Assembly (NCBI GenBank): GCA_902362725.1 | Contig: CABIXM010000012.1 | Coordinates: 1-64,000 of the forward strand | Length of the DNA: 64,000 bases | Source: Clostridiaceae bacterium | GTDB lineage: Bacteria > Bacillota > Clostridia > Lachnospirales > Lachnospiraceae | Direction: 5' to 3' | Part shown: positions 56,752-64,000 of the stretch, piece after piece | Numbering within the stretch: the first letter of the stretch is position 1 | Layout of the letters: the number at the start of each line of letters is the position of its first letter | Position numbers and translations under genes: made by a program | The notes under the pieces: model-generated | Told to the model about the DNA's origin: nothing | What the model saw: only the letters and a program-made list of their open reading frames with translations | Databases searched by the model: none

Positions 56752-58229
56752 ATGAGATAAAAATTACATTCCAGAGTATCTGCCAACTCATCCAGGAGAA
56801 GCAGTTGAACATGGCCGAGAACTATGTGGCAATTGGCTATTATCTCCGGAAGGCCAGGGAAGCGGAGCTGTACAAGGACGGTGGTTATGCCTCTATCCAC
56901 GAGATGGCAGCAGGAGAGTTTGGTATGGCCAGGCAGACGGCAGATCATTGTATGAAGATCAACGAGAAGTTTTCCGAGGGTGGCGATAGTCCTGCTCTGG
57001 AAGAGTCCTTCCGGAAATATGGCAAGAGCCAGCTCCAGGAAATGCTGTATCTGACAGATGAGCAGCTGGAGGACGTTCGGCCGGAAATGACGGTGAAAGA
57101 TATCCGGAATATCCGGAAGCCGGTAGAAGAGCCTGTGGAAGCACTGGAGCCCAAGCCAGAACTGAGGCAGGGAAGGAAGCCGACGGAAGAAGAACGGGAT
57201 ATCCTGGACGAATTGGCCAGAAAGCTGATTCGCACATATGAAGATTGGATGCTGAATGATTTTCAAGCTAGAGTATCAAATGTGAGGAAAAGTTATCGAG
57301 CTTTGTGGGAAATGCTTGGAGACAGAAGGTGTATTTGGTTTTCAGGAAAAAACGGTACATATCAAGCAGAGTTATTTGAGGATTACGTACAGCTGAGGGA
57401 GGAACATGACGGGTGCCTGGGAAATATCGAGCCATCCTATCTGGCCAATGCTATTCAGGAAATGTGGAACGAAGTAGCTTTTGAAGATATCAGAGCAGAA
57501 ATACAGCAGGCCAGGGCTGAACCGGAAGGATGCTCGACGTCGAGCGAAGAACCGGAAGAAGAGCCGGAGGAGCAGATTCCCGGACAGGATTCCATCGAAG
57601 AACATCCGGAATGGCTTCCGAAAGATTATGAAAAGCCGAAGCCGCCAATCATCGAGGGAGAATGCCGGGAAGTGCAGCAGGAGGAAGAGACAGAAGAGTG
57701 CTCGACGTCGAGCATGGCGGAAGAGGAACTGTCCGATCTGGATATCCTGAAAGATAAACTGGAGCGGGAAAAGAGATTACTTGGTATCGCTTTGAAGACT
57801 ATAGGAGCAGAGGATAGGCACACAAGGCAACAGAAACTTGTGGTGAGTGCTCTGGCAGCTGCAGTGTGTGACTTGGAGAATGCTGAAATACCTGCAGAAG
57901 AACCAGTACAGCCGGAACTCCCGATACTGAAGAATAACGAACAGCGCAAGGAATGGCTGCGGAACTATAAGGAGTGGGGGCTCTGGTACGAGGACAAGCA
58001 CATTGGAGCAAAATATTACAAATACGATTTTCAGAACGGCGCCTGCCTGATAGCAGAGACGTATGAACAGAAAATCTGCGGAAGAATGCATGAAAGCAGT
58101 TACCTGCATCTGATAGGAGCTCCGAAAGACACGGCTGGTGCAAATAAATGGACTGTGCATGAACAGTATAACAGATTCCCGAATAGTGAGACGGAGCTGG
58201 TAGAATTTTTAAAGGAGTTGCAGAGATGA
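56748..58229 (+). CDS. Large phage early protein with N-terminal helical domain and acidic linker
   Basis: 493 residues from ATG 56748. The N-terminal part (AENYVAIGYYLRKAREAELY, then GYASIHEMAAGEFGMARQTA) resembles the DNA-binding core of phage proteins related to ParB/DUF3102. The middle (about 260-340) is disordered and very acidic with the repeated ECSTSS-type peptide. The C-terminal part contains ERKEWLRNY-like QRKEWLRNYKEWGLWYED, which is a conserved phage module. Function not established. Confidence 0.65.
   Translation: MNEIKITFQSICQLIQEKQLNMAENYVAIGYYLRKAREAELYKDGGYASIHEMAAGEFGMARQTADHCMKINEKFSEGGDSPALEESFRKYGKSQLQEMLYLTDEQLEDVRPEMTVKDIRNIRKPVEEPVEALEPKPELRQGRKPTEEERDILDELARKLIRTYEDWMLNDFQARVSNVRKSYRALWEMLGDRRCIWFSGKNGTYQAELFEDYVQLREEHDGCLGNIEPSYLANAIQEMWNEVAFEDIRAEIQQARAEPEGCSTSSEEPEEEPEEQIPGQDSIEEHPEWLPKDYEKPKPPIIEGECREVQQEEETEECSTSSMAEEELSDLDILKDKLEREKRLLGIALKTIGAEDRHTRQQKLVVSALAAAVCDLENAEIPAEEPVQPELPILKNNEQRKEWLRNYKEWGLWYEDKHIGAKYYKYDFQNGACLIAETYEQKICGRMHESSYLHLIGAPKDTAGANKWTVHEQYNRFPNSETELVEFLKELQR
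57532..57545. repeat. 14-bp palindrome, copy 1
   Basis: GCTCGACGTCGAGC, inside the acidic linker of the gene at 56748. Confidence 0.85.
57700..57713. repeat. 14-bp palindrome, copy 2
   Basis: GCTCGACGTCGAGC, identical to copy 1 and 168 bases away, same frame (CSTSS). Confidence 0.85.
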
Positions 58230-58489
58230 CAGTAAAAGAAATGAAAAGGTTCCTGGACAAGTTTCCGGAGGAACAGGATGTCGTTGTGATAGCTGTCCGG
58301 CCGCAGGCACGAAAAAAATATAATGTCACCGGCCTGGTAATGCTTACAGAACTGGCCTATCCGGTCATTGGTGTGGAGTTGGGAGCGGCGCATGAGTTTG
58401 ATGAGCAAGAGAGAGCATGTGCAGAAGCGGATGAGAGAACAGCACAATGGTCAGAGCATTTTAAAAACCGGTTTAATCGGATTGTATAG
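58226..58489 (+). CDS. Small phage protein
   Basis: 87 residues. TVKEMKRFLDKFPEEQDVVV, a pattern seen in many small phage proteins of unknown role. Overlaps the previous gene by 4 bases. Confidence 0.65.
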   Translation: MTVKEMKRFLDKFPEEQDVVVIAVRPQARKKYNVTGLVMLTELAYPVIGVELGAAHEFDEQERACAEADERTAQWSEHFKNRFNRIV

Positions 58490-58502
58490 GGAGGAGAATC
58501 TT

Positions 58503-59069
58503 ATGAAAAGTGTTGAGCAGACAATAATAAATATTTCTAAGGGCAATCCTGGATGTATGCAGTTTTGTTTTGAGTTATTTGAGAAAGGAGGGTATGAAGC
58601 GCTCCTCATGCTTGCAGAGACTGGACTGACAGGCAGCAGGGCATATCAGCTATGGAACGACTGTTGTAGCAGAGACGTGGAAAAAGCTATCAAGGTGCTT
58701 CGGTATAGAAGAGAGGACCGGATCACAGAGAAAGAATTGAAGGAACATGTTTATCAGCCATGGGGGAAGCCATTTGACTTGGAAGAAATTAAAAAGAGGG
58801 AAGCTGTAAAACCAGAGGGCGGTTTTTTGAAAGAAAGATATGGGATGGTGCTGATTAGAAAGACACCTGAAGGCACTTGCCCCATGTGTGCGGTGAAACA
58901 TGATCCGGCTCAACCTCACAACCTTCAAAGTCTTACATATCAGTATAAATTTTATGACGAGCATGGAAGATGGCCAACCTGGGAGGATGCAATGGAGCAT
59001 TGTACCAAAGAGGTACAGCAGTTCTGGATCCAGTCATTGAAGGAGAGAGGGGTGGAAATTGATGAATAG
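58503..59069 (+). CDS. Phage protein of unknown function
   Basis: 188 residues from ATG 58503 with GGGAGGAG upstream; the frame from 58368 is a false extension. CPMCAVKHDPAQPHN may bind zinc. NISKGNPGCMQFCFELFEKG near the start. No named family recognised. Confidence 0.6.
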   Translation: MKSVEQTIINISKGNPGCMQFCFELFEKGGYEALLMLAETGLTGSRAYQLWNDCCSRDVEKAIKVLRYRREDRITEKELKEHVYQPWGKPFDLEEIKKREAVKPEGGFLKERYGMVLIRKTPEGTCPMCAVKHDPAQPHNLQSLTYQYKFYDEHGRWPTWEDAMEHCTKEVQQFWIQSLKERGVEIDE

Positions 59070-59343
59070 ACGGCAGGCAAAGAAAAAGTATAAAAAAGTG
59101 TATGGACATAATCCGCCGACAGTGAGAAAGCAGTTGTATGAATTGCAACGGACGTTCCATGAAGCAGCTGAGGCCATAACAAGTGTAAACAAATCTTTAT
59201 ATAACTTGTTAGATATAACGACACAGAATATTTTGAAAATGAAAGCACAGCATCAGGCAGAGGCAGGGCCGGACGTGCAGGTGGAAGTGGCAATGATGTT
59301 GTCAAAGAAAAGGAAAGATGGAAAGAGGAGGAAGCGTAGATGA
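59062..59343 (+). CDS. Small basic phage protein
   Basis: 93 residues from ATG 59062. NRRQAKKKYKKVYGHNPPTV at the N-terminus, and a very basic C-terminal tail (KKRKDGKRRKRR). Overlaps neighbours at both ends. Possibly a nucleic-acid-binding partner of SSB. Confidence 0.6.
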   Translation: MNRRQAKKKYKKVYGHNPPTVRKQLYELQRTFHEAAEAITSVNKSLYNLLDITTQNILKMKAQHQAEAGPDVQVEVAMMLSKKRKDGKRRKRR

Positions 59344-59777
59344 ACAAAGTAATACTGATAGGGCGTTTGACCCGCGATCCGGATATAAGATATACGCAGG
59401 GGACAGAGCCCATGTGTGTGGCACGGTATGCGCTGGCGGTGGACAGGCGGTATAAACGGGAAGGGGAGCAGACGGCAGATTTTATTAACTGTGTAGCCTT
59501 CGGAAAGAATGGGGAATTTGTAGAGAAGTATCTGGTGAAGGGCACAAAGGTAGCTGTTGTTGGCCGGATCCAGACCGGAAGCTATACAAACCGGGAAGGA
59601 CAGAAAGTGTATACCACGGATGTGGTGGTGGAGGAGCATGAGTTCGCGGAGTCCAAAAAGGCAGCAGGAGAGACAGCAGACAGTCCGGGCACATCGGCAG
59701 CAGGATTCGGGGAGCCGAATGCAGACGGCTTCATGAATATTCCGGACGGAATCGATGAGGAGCTGCCGTTCACTTAA
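59340..59777 (+). CDS. ssb: Single-stranded DNA-binding protein
   Basis: 145 residues. OB fold (MNKVILIGRLTRDPDIRYTQ, then INCVAFGKNGEFVEKYLVKG and VVGRIQTGSYTNREG), a Gly/Ala-rich linker and the acidic tip DEELPFT that contacts replication and repair enzymes. Complete. Confidence 0.96.
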   Translation: MNKVILIGRLTRDPDIRYTQGTEPMCVARYALAVDRRYKREGEQTADFINCVAFGKNGEFVEKYLVKGTKVAVVGRIQTGSYTNREGQKVYTTDVVVEEHEFAESKKAAGETADSPGTSAAGFGEPNADGFMNIPDGIDEELPFT

Positions 59778-59794
59778 TGAGAGGGGTGTGAGCA

Positions 59795-60196
59795 ATGACA
59801 CGGAAAGAACTAAATGGGTACATAAGATATAAGCAGGAGATAAAGCTCCTGGAGACAGAACTGGAGGAAATGAAGAATACAGACGCCGGACTGGGGAATG
59901 ATACGGTGTTTGATTATCGTTCCGGATATCCAAAACCTCAAAGTGTGGTTGGATTTGATGAAAAAAAGTATGAAAATCGAAAAAAGAGACTTGACAAGCG
60001 AGTTCGTCAAATTCGGGAAATTGAGGACTGGATCGAGAAAATTGAAGATACAGAAATCAGATTAGTATTTCAGCTCAGATATTTTGAAAATCTGTCCTGG
60101 GTCAAAATTGCTGATAAAACCGGGCATTCCGGGCGTCCTGATTATGTGAGGATTGTATTGAGAGACAGATATCTGGAAAAAAATTCGATAAAATAA
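59795..60196 (+). CDS. Phage late-gene regulator, DUF1492-like
   Basis: 133 residues. Long N-terminal helices, then sigma region 4-like LVFQLRYFENLSWVKIADKT followed by a recognition helix (PDYVRIVLRDRYLE). Position before the packaging genes, as for ArpU/RinA/DUF1492-type activators of late transcription. The three 9-bp repeats that follow are a likely target. Confidence 0.75.
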   Translation: MTRKELNGYIRYKQEIKLLETELEEMKNTDAGLGNDTVFDYRSGYPKPQSVVGFDEKKYENRKKRLDKRVRQIREIEDWIEKIEDTEIRLVFQLRYFENLSWVKIADKTGHSGRPDYVRIVLRDRYLEKNSIK

Positions 60197-60203
60197 TAAA
60201 ATT

Positions 60204-60235
60204 GTTCGTTCAGTTCGTTTTGTTCGTTTTATAAT
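60204..60235 (+). promoter_or_regulatory. Late promoter with three 9-bp repeats
   Basis: GTTCGTTCA, GTTCGTTTT, GTTCGTTTT at 60204, 60213 and 60222, ending next to TATAAT (60230-60235). There is no good -35, as expected for an activator-dependent promoter. Confidence 0.7.
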
Positions 60236-60241
60236 AAGAAT

Positions 60242-60415
60242 GAGCCAGAGGGCCAAGCGGGTTCCCATAGCCAGCAAGGCCCAAGGCTCCGGTGTCTGAT
60301 TACACCTTACCAAACCTCTCCAGATATCAAAGCACCGGGCAGCCAGGAAAAGACCTGAAGCTGACCGGTGCTTTCTGTATGCCATTTTCCGGCGGTTGAA
60401 ACCCAGACCGCCGGA
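60242..60415 (+). ncRNA. Structured leader or ncRNA with four hairpins
   Basis: GAGCC/GGCTC around GGGCC/GGCCC (60242-60289); GGTGT/ACACC (60291-60306); AAAGCACCGG / CCGGTGCTTT (60329-60374); TCCGGCGGT / ACCGCCGGA (60388-60415). It lies directly after the late promoter and before the RHH gene. No open frame. Confidence 0.5.
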
Positions 60416-60432
60416 CCTCCTCGAAAAAACTC

Positions 60433-60474
60433 TTGACTTTTGTGTTACCAAATGATATTATTTATGTGTAACCA
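60433..60474 (+). promoter_or_regulatory. Promoter of the RHH gene with direct repeats
   Basis: TTGACT (60433-60438), 17 bases, TATTAT (60456-60461). TGTGTTACCA (60441-60450) and TGTGTAACCA (60465-60474) are 24 bases apart, a possible RHH site. Confidence 0.65.
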
Positions 60475-60492
60475 AAAGAAAGGAGGGTAGGG

Positions 60493-60666
60493 ATGTCACC
60501 AAGAACAGGTAGACCAACTGATTCACCTAAAAGACATGATACCAGGATAAGGATGTCGGATGAAGATATAGAGATTTTAGAGTATTGTTGCAAAGCAACA
60601 GGAAAATCTAAAGCAGATGTGATAAGAGATGGAATCAGGGAAGTCTATGCCAAGATAAAAAAATAG
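60493..60666 (+). CDS. Ribbon-helix-helix regulator
   Basis: 57 residues from ATG 60493 with AAAGGAGGG upstream. Strand HDTRIRMSDED, then helix EILEYCCKATGKSKADVIRD, an Arc/CopG-type fold. It probably binds the direct repeats of its own promoter. Confidence 0.8.
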   Translation: MSPRTGRPTDSPKRHDTRIRMSDEDIEILEYCCKATGKSKADVIRDGIREVYAKIKK

Positions 60667-60786
60667 AGATTCACCCACCAGCCAAAGTAGTTTGAATCTC
60701 TATAAGGGAAGAAGTTATCTTCTGTAAATATTATAATGCAGATGGTGACTTCTTTCAAGAACCAAATTTGAAAGGAGGACTTATTT

Positions 60787-61488
60787 ATGCAGTTACCACG
60801 GGTAGTGGAAATAAAAGGTATCCGGGTTCTCACCACGCACCAGATTGCAGAATCCTATGAGGTTAAAGAGATCCAGATAAGCCAAAATTTTAAAAATAAC
60901 AGACAGCGGTTCATTGAAGGCAAACACTACATATCTCTTTCAGGCGATGAATTAAGAGCATTTAAGAACCAGTTAGAAAAAATCGAAGTGGTCAAGTCAA
61001 GAACATCGCATCTGTATCTTTGGACGGAAAAAGGTGCTCTGCTCCATGCCAAGTCTTTAAATACGGACAAAGCATGGCAGGTATATGATTACCTGGTAGA
61101 TTTCTATTTCAGAATAAAAGAAGAAAAGTCTATTCTGACAAGTACAAAGCCAGAAGAAAAGGAGCTCTTGGAAATAGATAATCCTATCCGCGTGTTCCGG
61201 GAACTGATGGAGTTGGCGGAATGTAGAGGGATAAAAGTCCAGTCAGCAACGTTACAGGGATACAAGAGCAGGTTGAAAGATGACAAAATTGCAATAAAAA
61301 ACAATCTTTCGATGAATCAGGTTATTTTTGAATTAGCTTATGAGCTTTCTCATGCAATTATCCATGACAAATGTGGGAATATGTTGGATAAAGAGGATTG
61401 GGATAAATACCATCAGCGAGCATGGAGAGCAGCATTTATGCTGATTGAGGCTTTAAGCATAAAAGTGGCATGGGGTAAAGGTAATTAA
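60787..61488 (+). CDS. ORF6N antirepressor with a decayed metallopeptidase-like domain
   Basis: 233 residues. N-terminal ORF6N domain (VEIKGIRVLTTHQIAESYEV, then LWTEKGALLHAKSLNTDKAW, residues 5-115). The C-terminal part has IAIKNNLSMNQVIFELAYEL followed by SHAIIHDKCG; this fits ArdC/M78-type peptidases, but the first His of HExxH is Tyr (YELSH). So the second domain is probably inactive. RBS AAAGGAGG upstream. Confidence 0.75.
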   Translation: MQLPRVVEIKGIRVLTTHQIAESYEVKEIQISQNFKNNRQRFIEGKHYISLSGDELRAFKNQLEKIEVVKSRTSHLYLWTEKGALLHAKSLNTDKAWQVYDYLVDFYFRIKEEKSILTSTKPEEKELLEIDNPIRVFRELMELAECRGIKVQSATLQGYKSRLKDDKIAIKNNLSMNQVIFELAYELSHAIIHDKCGNMLDKEDWDKYHQRAWRAAFMLIEALSIKVAWGKGN

Positions 61489-61506
61489 AGAGATAAAATG
61501 ATGGCC

Positions 61507-61540
61507 GAGCGGCAGCAGGAGATAAAACCTACTGCCGCTC
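61507..61540 (+). terminator. Probable terminator after the ORF6N gene
   Basis: Stem GAGCGGCAG / CTGCCGCTC followed by ATTCT. Also lies 7 bases from the end of the leftward HTH gene. Confidence 0.55.
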
Positions 61541-61546
61541 ATTCTA

Positions 61547-61735
61547 CTACGGAAAAGTTCGCCCTGCCAGCTCATCCAGCGAGACTTCCAGAACGTCGGC
61601 CAGCTTGATGGCAGTGTCGAGTTTACAGTTATCATTCTTCTCAATATCCTGAATGGTACGCCGGGGCACGCCGGACAGCTCCACAAGCTGGGGAACAGAC
61701 AGACCTTTCTGCAGGCGCAGTTCTTTTAATCGCAT
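61547..61735 (-). CDS. Small XRE-type HTH regulator
   Basis: 62 residues from ATG 61735 with AGGAGGAA upstream. HTH: LKELRLQKGLSVPQLVELSG, then PRRTIQDIEKNDN. It is the last gene of a leftward three-gene cluster and probably controls the promoter at 62119-62147. Confidence 0.82.
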   Translation of the reverse strand: MRLKELRLQKGLSVPQLVELSGVPRRTIQDIEKNDNCKLDTAIKLADVLEVSLDELAGRTFP

Positions 61736-61896
61736 GAGTGATTCCTCCTCTTGCAGAGAATGTAGAGGACGGTGGCAAGGAGCCAGGCAATCCATTTGAT
61801 GAAATCAAAAACGGTAGGTGAGTAAAATTCACCACGGAACCCTTCAACGAGGAAGAGAACAAACAGAACCAATAATACAACACGATATATTTTCAT
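61726..61896 (-). CDS. Small membrane protein
   Basis: 56 residues from ATG 61896. Two hydrophobic segments (VVLLVLFVLFLVEGF and IKWIAWLLATVLYIL) and a basic end. Overlaps the HTH start by 10 bases, so the two are coupled. Confidence 0.6.
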   Translation of the reverse strand: MKIYRVVLLVLFVLFLVEGFRGEFYSPTVFDFIKWIAWLLATVLYILCKRRNHSCD

Positions 61897-61936
61897 AGTT
61901 ACAAAACGAATGAATGTGGTATAATGAGAGAGAAGA

Positions 61937-61959
61937 GGAAGGGGCCGAAGCCCCATTCC
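61937..61959 (-). terminator. Hairpin with UUCG loop after the 42-residue gene
   Basis: Minus-strand stem GGAATGGGGC / GCCCCTTCC with TTCG loop, followed by a T-rich stretch (TCTTCTCTCTC). It overlaps the stop codon. Confidence 0.6.
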
Positions 61960-62087
61960 TACTTCTTCTTTTTCTTAGACCTTTTGGATTTGTTCTTGAA
62001 CGTCTTGACTATCAGGCAGATGGCGGTGACGATTGCAAGAGCGGCTTCCGAAAGGTCTTTGATTATCTCGCTTATCTCGGAATTCAT
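61959..62087 (-). CDS. 42-residue hydrophobic-basic peptide
   Basis: From ATG 62087 with AAGGAGGAAAGCG upstream. NSEISEIIKDLSEAALAIVT, a hydrophobic part (AICLIV) and a tail ending in five lysines. This is the layout of type I toxins and of small phage membrane peptides; no antitoxin RNA was identified. It has its own consensus promoter. Confidence 0.6.
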   Translation of the reverse strand: MNSEISEIIKDLSEAALAIVTAICLIVKTFKNKSKRSKKKKK

Positions 62088-62118
62088 TCGCTTTCCTCCT
62101 TTCCTTTAATGTAATTAT

Positions 62119-62147
62119 ATTATAGCACGTTTTAACGTGCTGGTCAA
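62119..62147 (-). promoter_or_regulatory. Leftward promoter with palindromic operator in the spacer
   Basis: Minus strand TTGACC (62142-62147), 17 bases, TATAAT (62119-62124). The dyad AGCACGTT-TT-AACGTGCT (62124-62141) fills the spacer, so a bound repressor would block the polymerase. Confidence 0.8.
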
Positions 62148-62161
62148 GGGAAATATATGAA

Positions 62162-62467
62162 ATGGCAAAAGAATATGCAAAGAGTTTTTACAAGTCGAAA
62201 GCTTGGCAGCACTGTCGCAATGAATATGCAAAGAGCGTCAACTGGCTTTGCGAGGATTGTTTGGAACAGGGAATATATAAGGCGGGAGAGATTGTACATC
62301 ATGTTATTGAGATTACACCGGAGAACATCCATGATCCAATGGTAACTTTGAACTGGGATAACCTGCGGCTGGTATGCCGGGAATGTCATGCGGAAAAGCA
62401 CGGCGAGAAAATAAAACGATACAGCGTTGATGAATACGGATTTGTAAAGACAAGGGACGGCAGATAG
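62162..62467 (+). CDS. HNH endonuclease of the packaging module
   Basis: 101 residues. AKSFYKSKAWQHCRNEYAKS, CEDCLEQG, EIVHHVIEITPENIHDP and CRECHAEKH form the His-Asn-His metal site with four zinc cysteines. In cos-type phages this enzyme works with the terminase at the packaging site. It is placed directly before TerS. Confidence 0.92.
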   Translation: MAKEYAKSFYKSKAWQHCRNEYAKSVNWLCEDCLEQGIYKAGEIVHHVIEITPENIHDPMVTLNWDNLRLVCRECHAEKHGEKIKRYSVDEYGFVKTRDGR

Positions 62468-62570
62468 CCCCCCTTATGCACGGGTGAAAATAGCTTTATG
62501 GAGACCGGGCAGTGGAGGTTGATTTTCCTCTCCGGGGTGCGCAGGAATTTTTTTGGAAAGGAGGCCCGAC
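62468..62570. other. Candidate cos region
   Basis: Gap of 103 bases between HNH and TerS with GC-rich blocks (TCTCCGGGGTGCGCAGG at 62530-62546, and CACGGGTG). cos sites of HNH-type phages lie in this position. No nick site is fixed. Confidence 0.35.
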
Positions 62571-62912
62571 ATGGCAGGAAAAACGATAACTTATAACAGT
62601 TTGATGGAAATGGCTCGTAGATATCAGGTGGATGAAAATGAATTGTTTATCGCGGCGGCCAAGCAGTTTATGATACAACGCAATGTGATATGCAAGATAG
62701 AAAAGCAGATCAAAGAGGATGGAGGCCTCGTATCTTCCAAGGAATATGTGAAGGGCCGTGAAAACATCTGTGCCCATCCGCTTGTGAGAGAACTTCCAAA
62801 GCATGCGGATAGCGCAAACAAGACCATGGCAGTGATGTTGGATATCATCAAGACCTTTGGAAAAGAACCGGTACCGAAGGGAAAGCTGCAGGAGCTGTTG
62901 GCGGATGAATAA
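62571..62912 (+). CDS. terS: Terminase small subunit, P27 family
   Basis: 113 residues from ATG 62571 with AAAGGAGG upstream (62557-62564). Helical protein with KGRENICAHPLVRELPKHAD and MLDIIKTFGKEPVPKG, features of P27-type small subunits. It binds the packaging site. Overlaps terL by 8 bases. Confidence 0.85.
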   Translation: MAGKTITYNSLMEMARRYQVDENELFIAAAKQFMIQRNVICKIEKQIKEDGGLVSSKEYVKGRENICAHPLVRELPKHADSANKTMAVMLDIIKTFGKEPVPKGKLQELLADE

Positions 62913-64000
62913 TTTTATACTGGAATATTACCAGGGCATACAGGATGGCTCTATCGTAGTCGGGAAATGGATAAAACTTTTTTATGAATATATTATAAAA
63001 GGGCTGGAAAATCAGTCCTTTTATTTTAACCAGAAAAGGGCAAATAAGGCTATCCGGTTTATCGAAAACTTTTGTCATCATTCAGAGGGAAGAAATGATT
63101 TGCTGAAGCTGGAACTGTGGCAGAAGGCAACTATATCGGTTATTTTCGGAATCGTAGATGAAAAAGAAATCCGGGTATTTCGAGAGGTTCTGATTGTAGA
63201 GGGGCGTAAAAATGGAAAGACACTGCTTGCATCCGGAATCATGGAGTGCTGCGTTTACACAGATGGAGAATATGGTGCAAAGGTGTTCTGTGTAGCTCCA
63301 AAGCTGGACCAGGCGGATCTGGTATATTCAGCATTCTGGCAGACAATTGAGGCAGAGCCTGAATTGATGGCAATCACGAAAAAGAGAAAGTCGGACTATT
63401 ACATTGAGAGCACCAACAGCTCCGTGAAGAAAATTGCTTTCAACGCTAAGAAATCAGATGGTTTTAATCCACATCTTACCATTTGCGATGAGATTGCGTC
63501 CTGGCCGGGAGTTCAGGGCTTGAAGCAGTACGAGGTTATGAAGTCGGCGCTTGGAGCCAGAAAACAGCCACTGATTGTGTCCATATCCACTTCCGGATAT
63601 GAGAATGAAGGGATTTATGATGAATTAATCAAGAGGAGCACACGCTTTTTACTGGGGGATTCCAGAGAAAAGCGTCTGGCTCCTTTTTTGTACATGATTG
63701 ATGATATCCAGAAATGGAACGACATCAATGAACTGCGGAAAAGCAATCCGAACTTGGGTGTGTCAGTGTCGGTGGACTACCTGTTGGAAGAGATTGCGAT
63801 TGCCGAAGGAAGCCTGTCAAAGAAAGCAGAGTTCCTGACGAAGTACTGCAACATCAAACAGAACAGTTCTCAGGCATGGCTAGCGACGCAGGATATAGAG
63901 AAGATTTCAGGAGAACATCTGGATCTGGAGGACTTCCGGAACAGCTACTGCGTGGGCGGCATCGATCTGTCCAGAACTACAGACCTGACGGCCTGCCTGG
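62905..64000 (+). CDS. terL: Terminase large subunit, 3' cut by window edge
   Basis: At least 365 residues from ATG 62905. Walker A-like VEGRKNGKTLLAS, Walker B LTICDEIASW, coupling motif ISTSGYENEG, and the start of the nuclease domain (VGGIDLSRTTDLTA). It is the ATP-driven packaging motor and nuclease. The frame is open to the window end. HK97/Terminase_1 type. Confidence 0.93.
   Translation, partial: MNNFILEYYQGIQDGSIVVGKWIKLFYEYIIKGLENQSFYFNQKRANKAIRFIENFCHHSEGRNDLLKLELWQKATISVIFGIVDEKEIRVFREVLIVEGRKNGKTLLASGIMECCVYTDGEYGAKVFCVAPKLDQADLVYSAFWQTIEAEPELMAITKKRKSDYYIESTNSSVKKIAFNAKKSDGFNPHLTICDEIASWPGVQGLKQYEVMKSALGARKQPLIVSISTSGYENEGIYDELIKRSTRFLLGDSREKRLAPFLYMIDDIQKWNDINELRKSNPNLGVSVSVDYLLEEIAIAEGSLSKKAEFLTKYCNIKQNSSQAWLATQDIEKISGEHLDLEDFRNSYCVGGIDLSRTTDLTACL

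Larger units (their letters stand above)
43737..64000. mobile_element. Prophage with large serine integrase, left part
   Basis: Starts at the broken cotJC-like gene. Contains integrase, leftward lysogeny genes, rightward early, replication and packaging genes up to the large terminase, where the window ends. The structural and lysis genes and the right att site are outside. Confidence 0.93.

Noticed and set aside
61914..62114. 66-codon plus-strand frame
   Set aside because: Antisense to the 42-residue gene, which has a good RBS, a consensus promoter and a terminator on the minus strand.

Overview
The window looks like an assembled piece of a gut Firmicute chromosome, most probably a Lachnospiraceae-type Clostridium relative. 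The evidence is a Tn1549/CTn-type conjugative element, clostridial Shine-Dalgarno sites, a large BcrA/HgdC-like dehydratase activator, a CotJC-type spore-coat gene, and sigma-A promoters of the TTGACA-17-TATAAT form. No rRNA gene and no intact host tRNA were seen.

Region 1 (1-about 21960) is the right-hand part of an integrative conjugative element (ICE). It opens with the end of a second element, a large serine recombinase cut by the window edge, which has inserted into the VirB2-like maff2 gene. Then follow a VirB6/TrbL-like protein, SpoVG, two DNA methyltransferases, PrgI (VirB3-like), VirB4, an NlpC/P60 wall hydrolase, DUF4315, DUF4366, Cys-rich proteins, MobC, a CD1845-type protein and the relaxase. 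After a candidate oriT and an XRE regulator comes cargo: a response regulator, a histidine kinase and a duplicated-domain lipoprotein. A sigma-like factor, a DUF6870 protein and the ICE's own serine integrase end the element. Eleven copies of a 23-bp palindrome family (core GGGACAAWKTGTCCC) are scattered through it, inside and between genes and in different reading frames.

Region 2 (about 21960-43740) is chromosome. It holds a LolD/FtsX-type ABC transporter, a scar of gene remnants (HsdS joined to a cupin), a GntR regulator divergent from a glycyl-radical-enzyme stub, an FGGY kinase and deoC, then hisH-hisF, ung, a polytopic membrane protein, an array of seven hairpins plus a terminator, the 1417-residue activator, a LysM protein, a rhomboid-like membrane protein, a formate/nitrite transporter, galM, a MarR regulator with a DegV protein, and the 3' half of a cotJC-like manganese catalase gene.

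Region 3 (about 43740-64000, continuing beyond) is a prophage inserted in that cotJC-like gene. A large serine integrase sits at the junction, then a leftward lysogeny block (PBECR-like protein, ImmA/IrrE peptidase, repressor) with two candidate noncoding RNAs, and a rightward early region. The early region carries two paralogous convergent HTH switch modules, an HNH protein, a tyrosine recombinase, a tubulin/FtsZ-like GTPase with an upstream winged-helix gene and seven helically phased 10-bp iterons (a TubZ-TubR-tubC-like set), replication proteins, SSB, a late regulator followed by three 9-bp repeats, an ORF6N protein with a decayed metallopeptidase-like domain, a small leftward operon, and the packaging genes HNH, TerS and TerL (cut by the window edge).

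The most interesting signals are the ICE palindrome network, the cotJC-interrupting prophage (possibly a skin-like element), the tubulin-type partition cassette in an integrating phage, and the duplicated switch modules with different operators.
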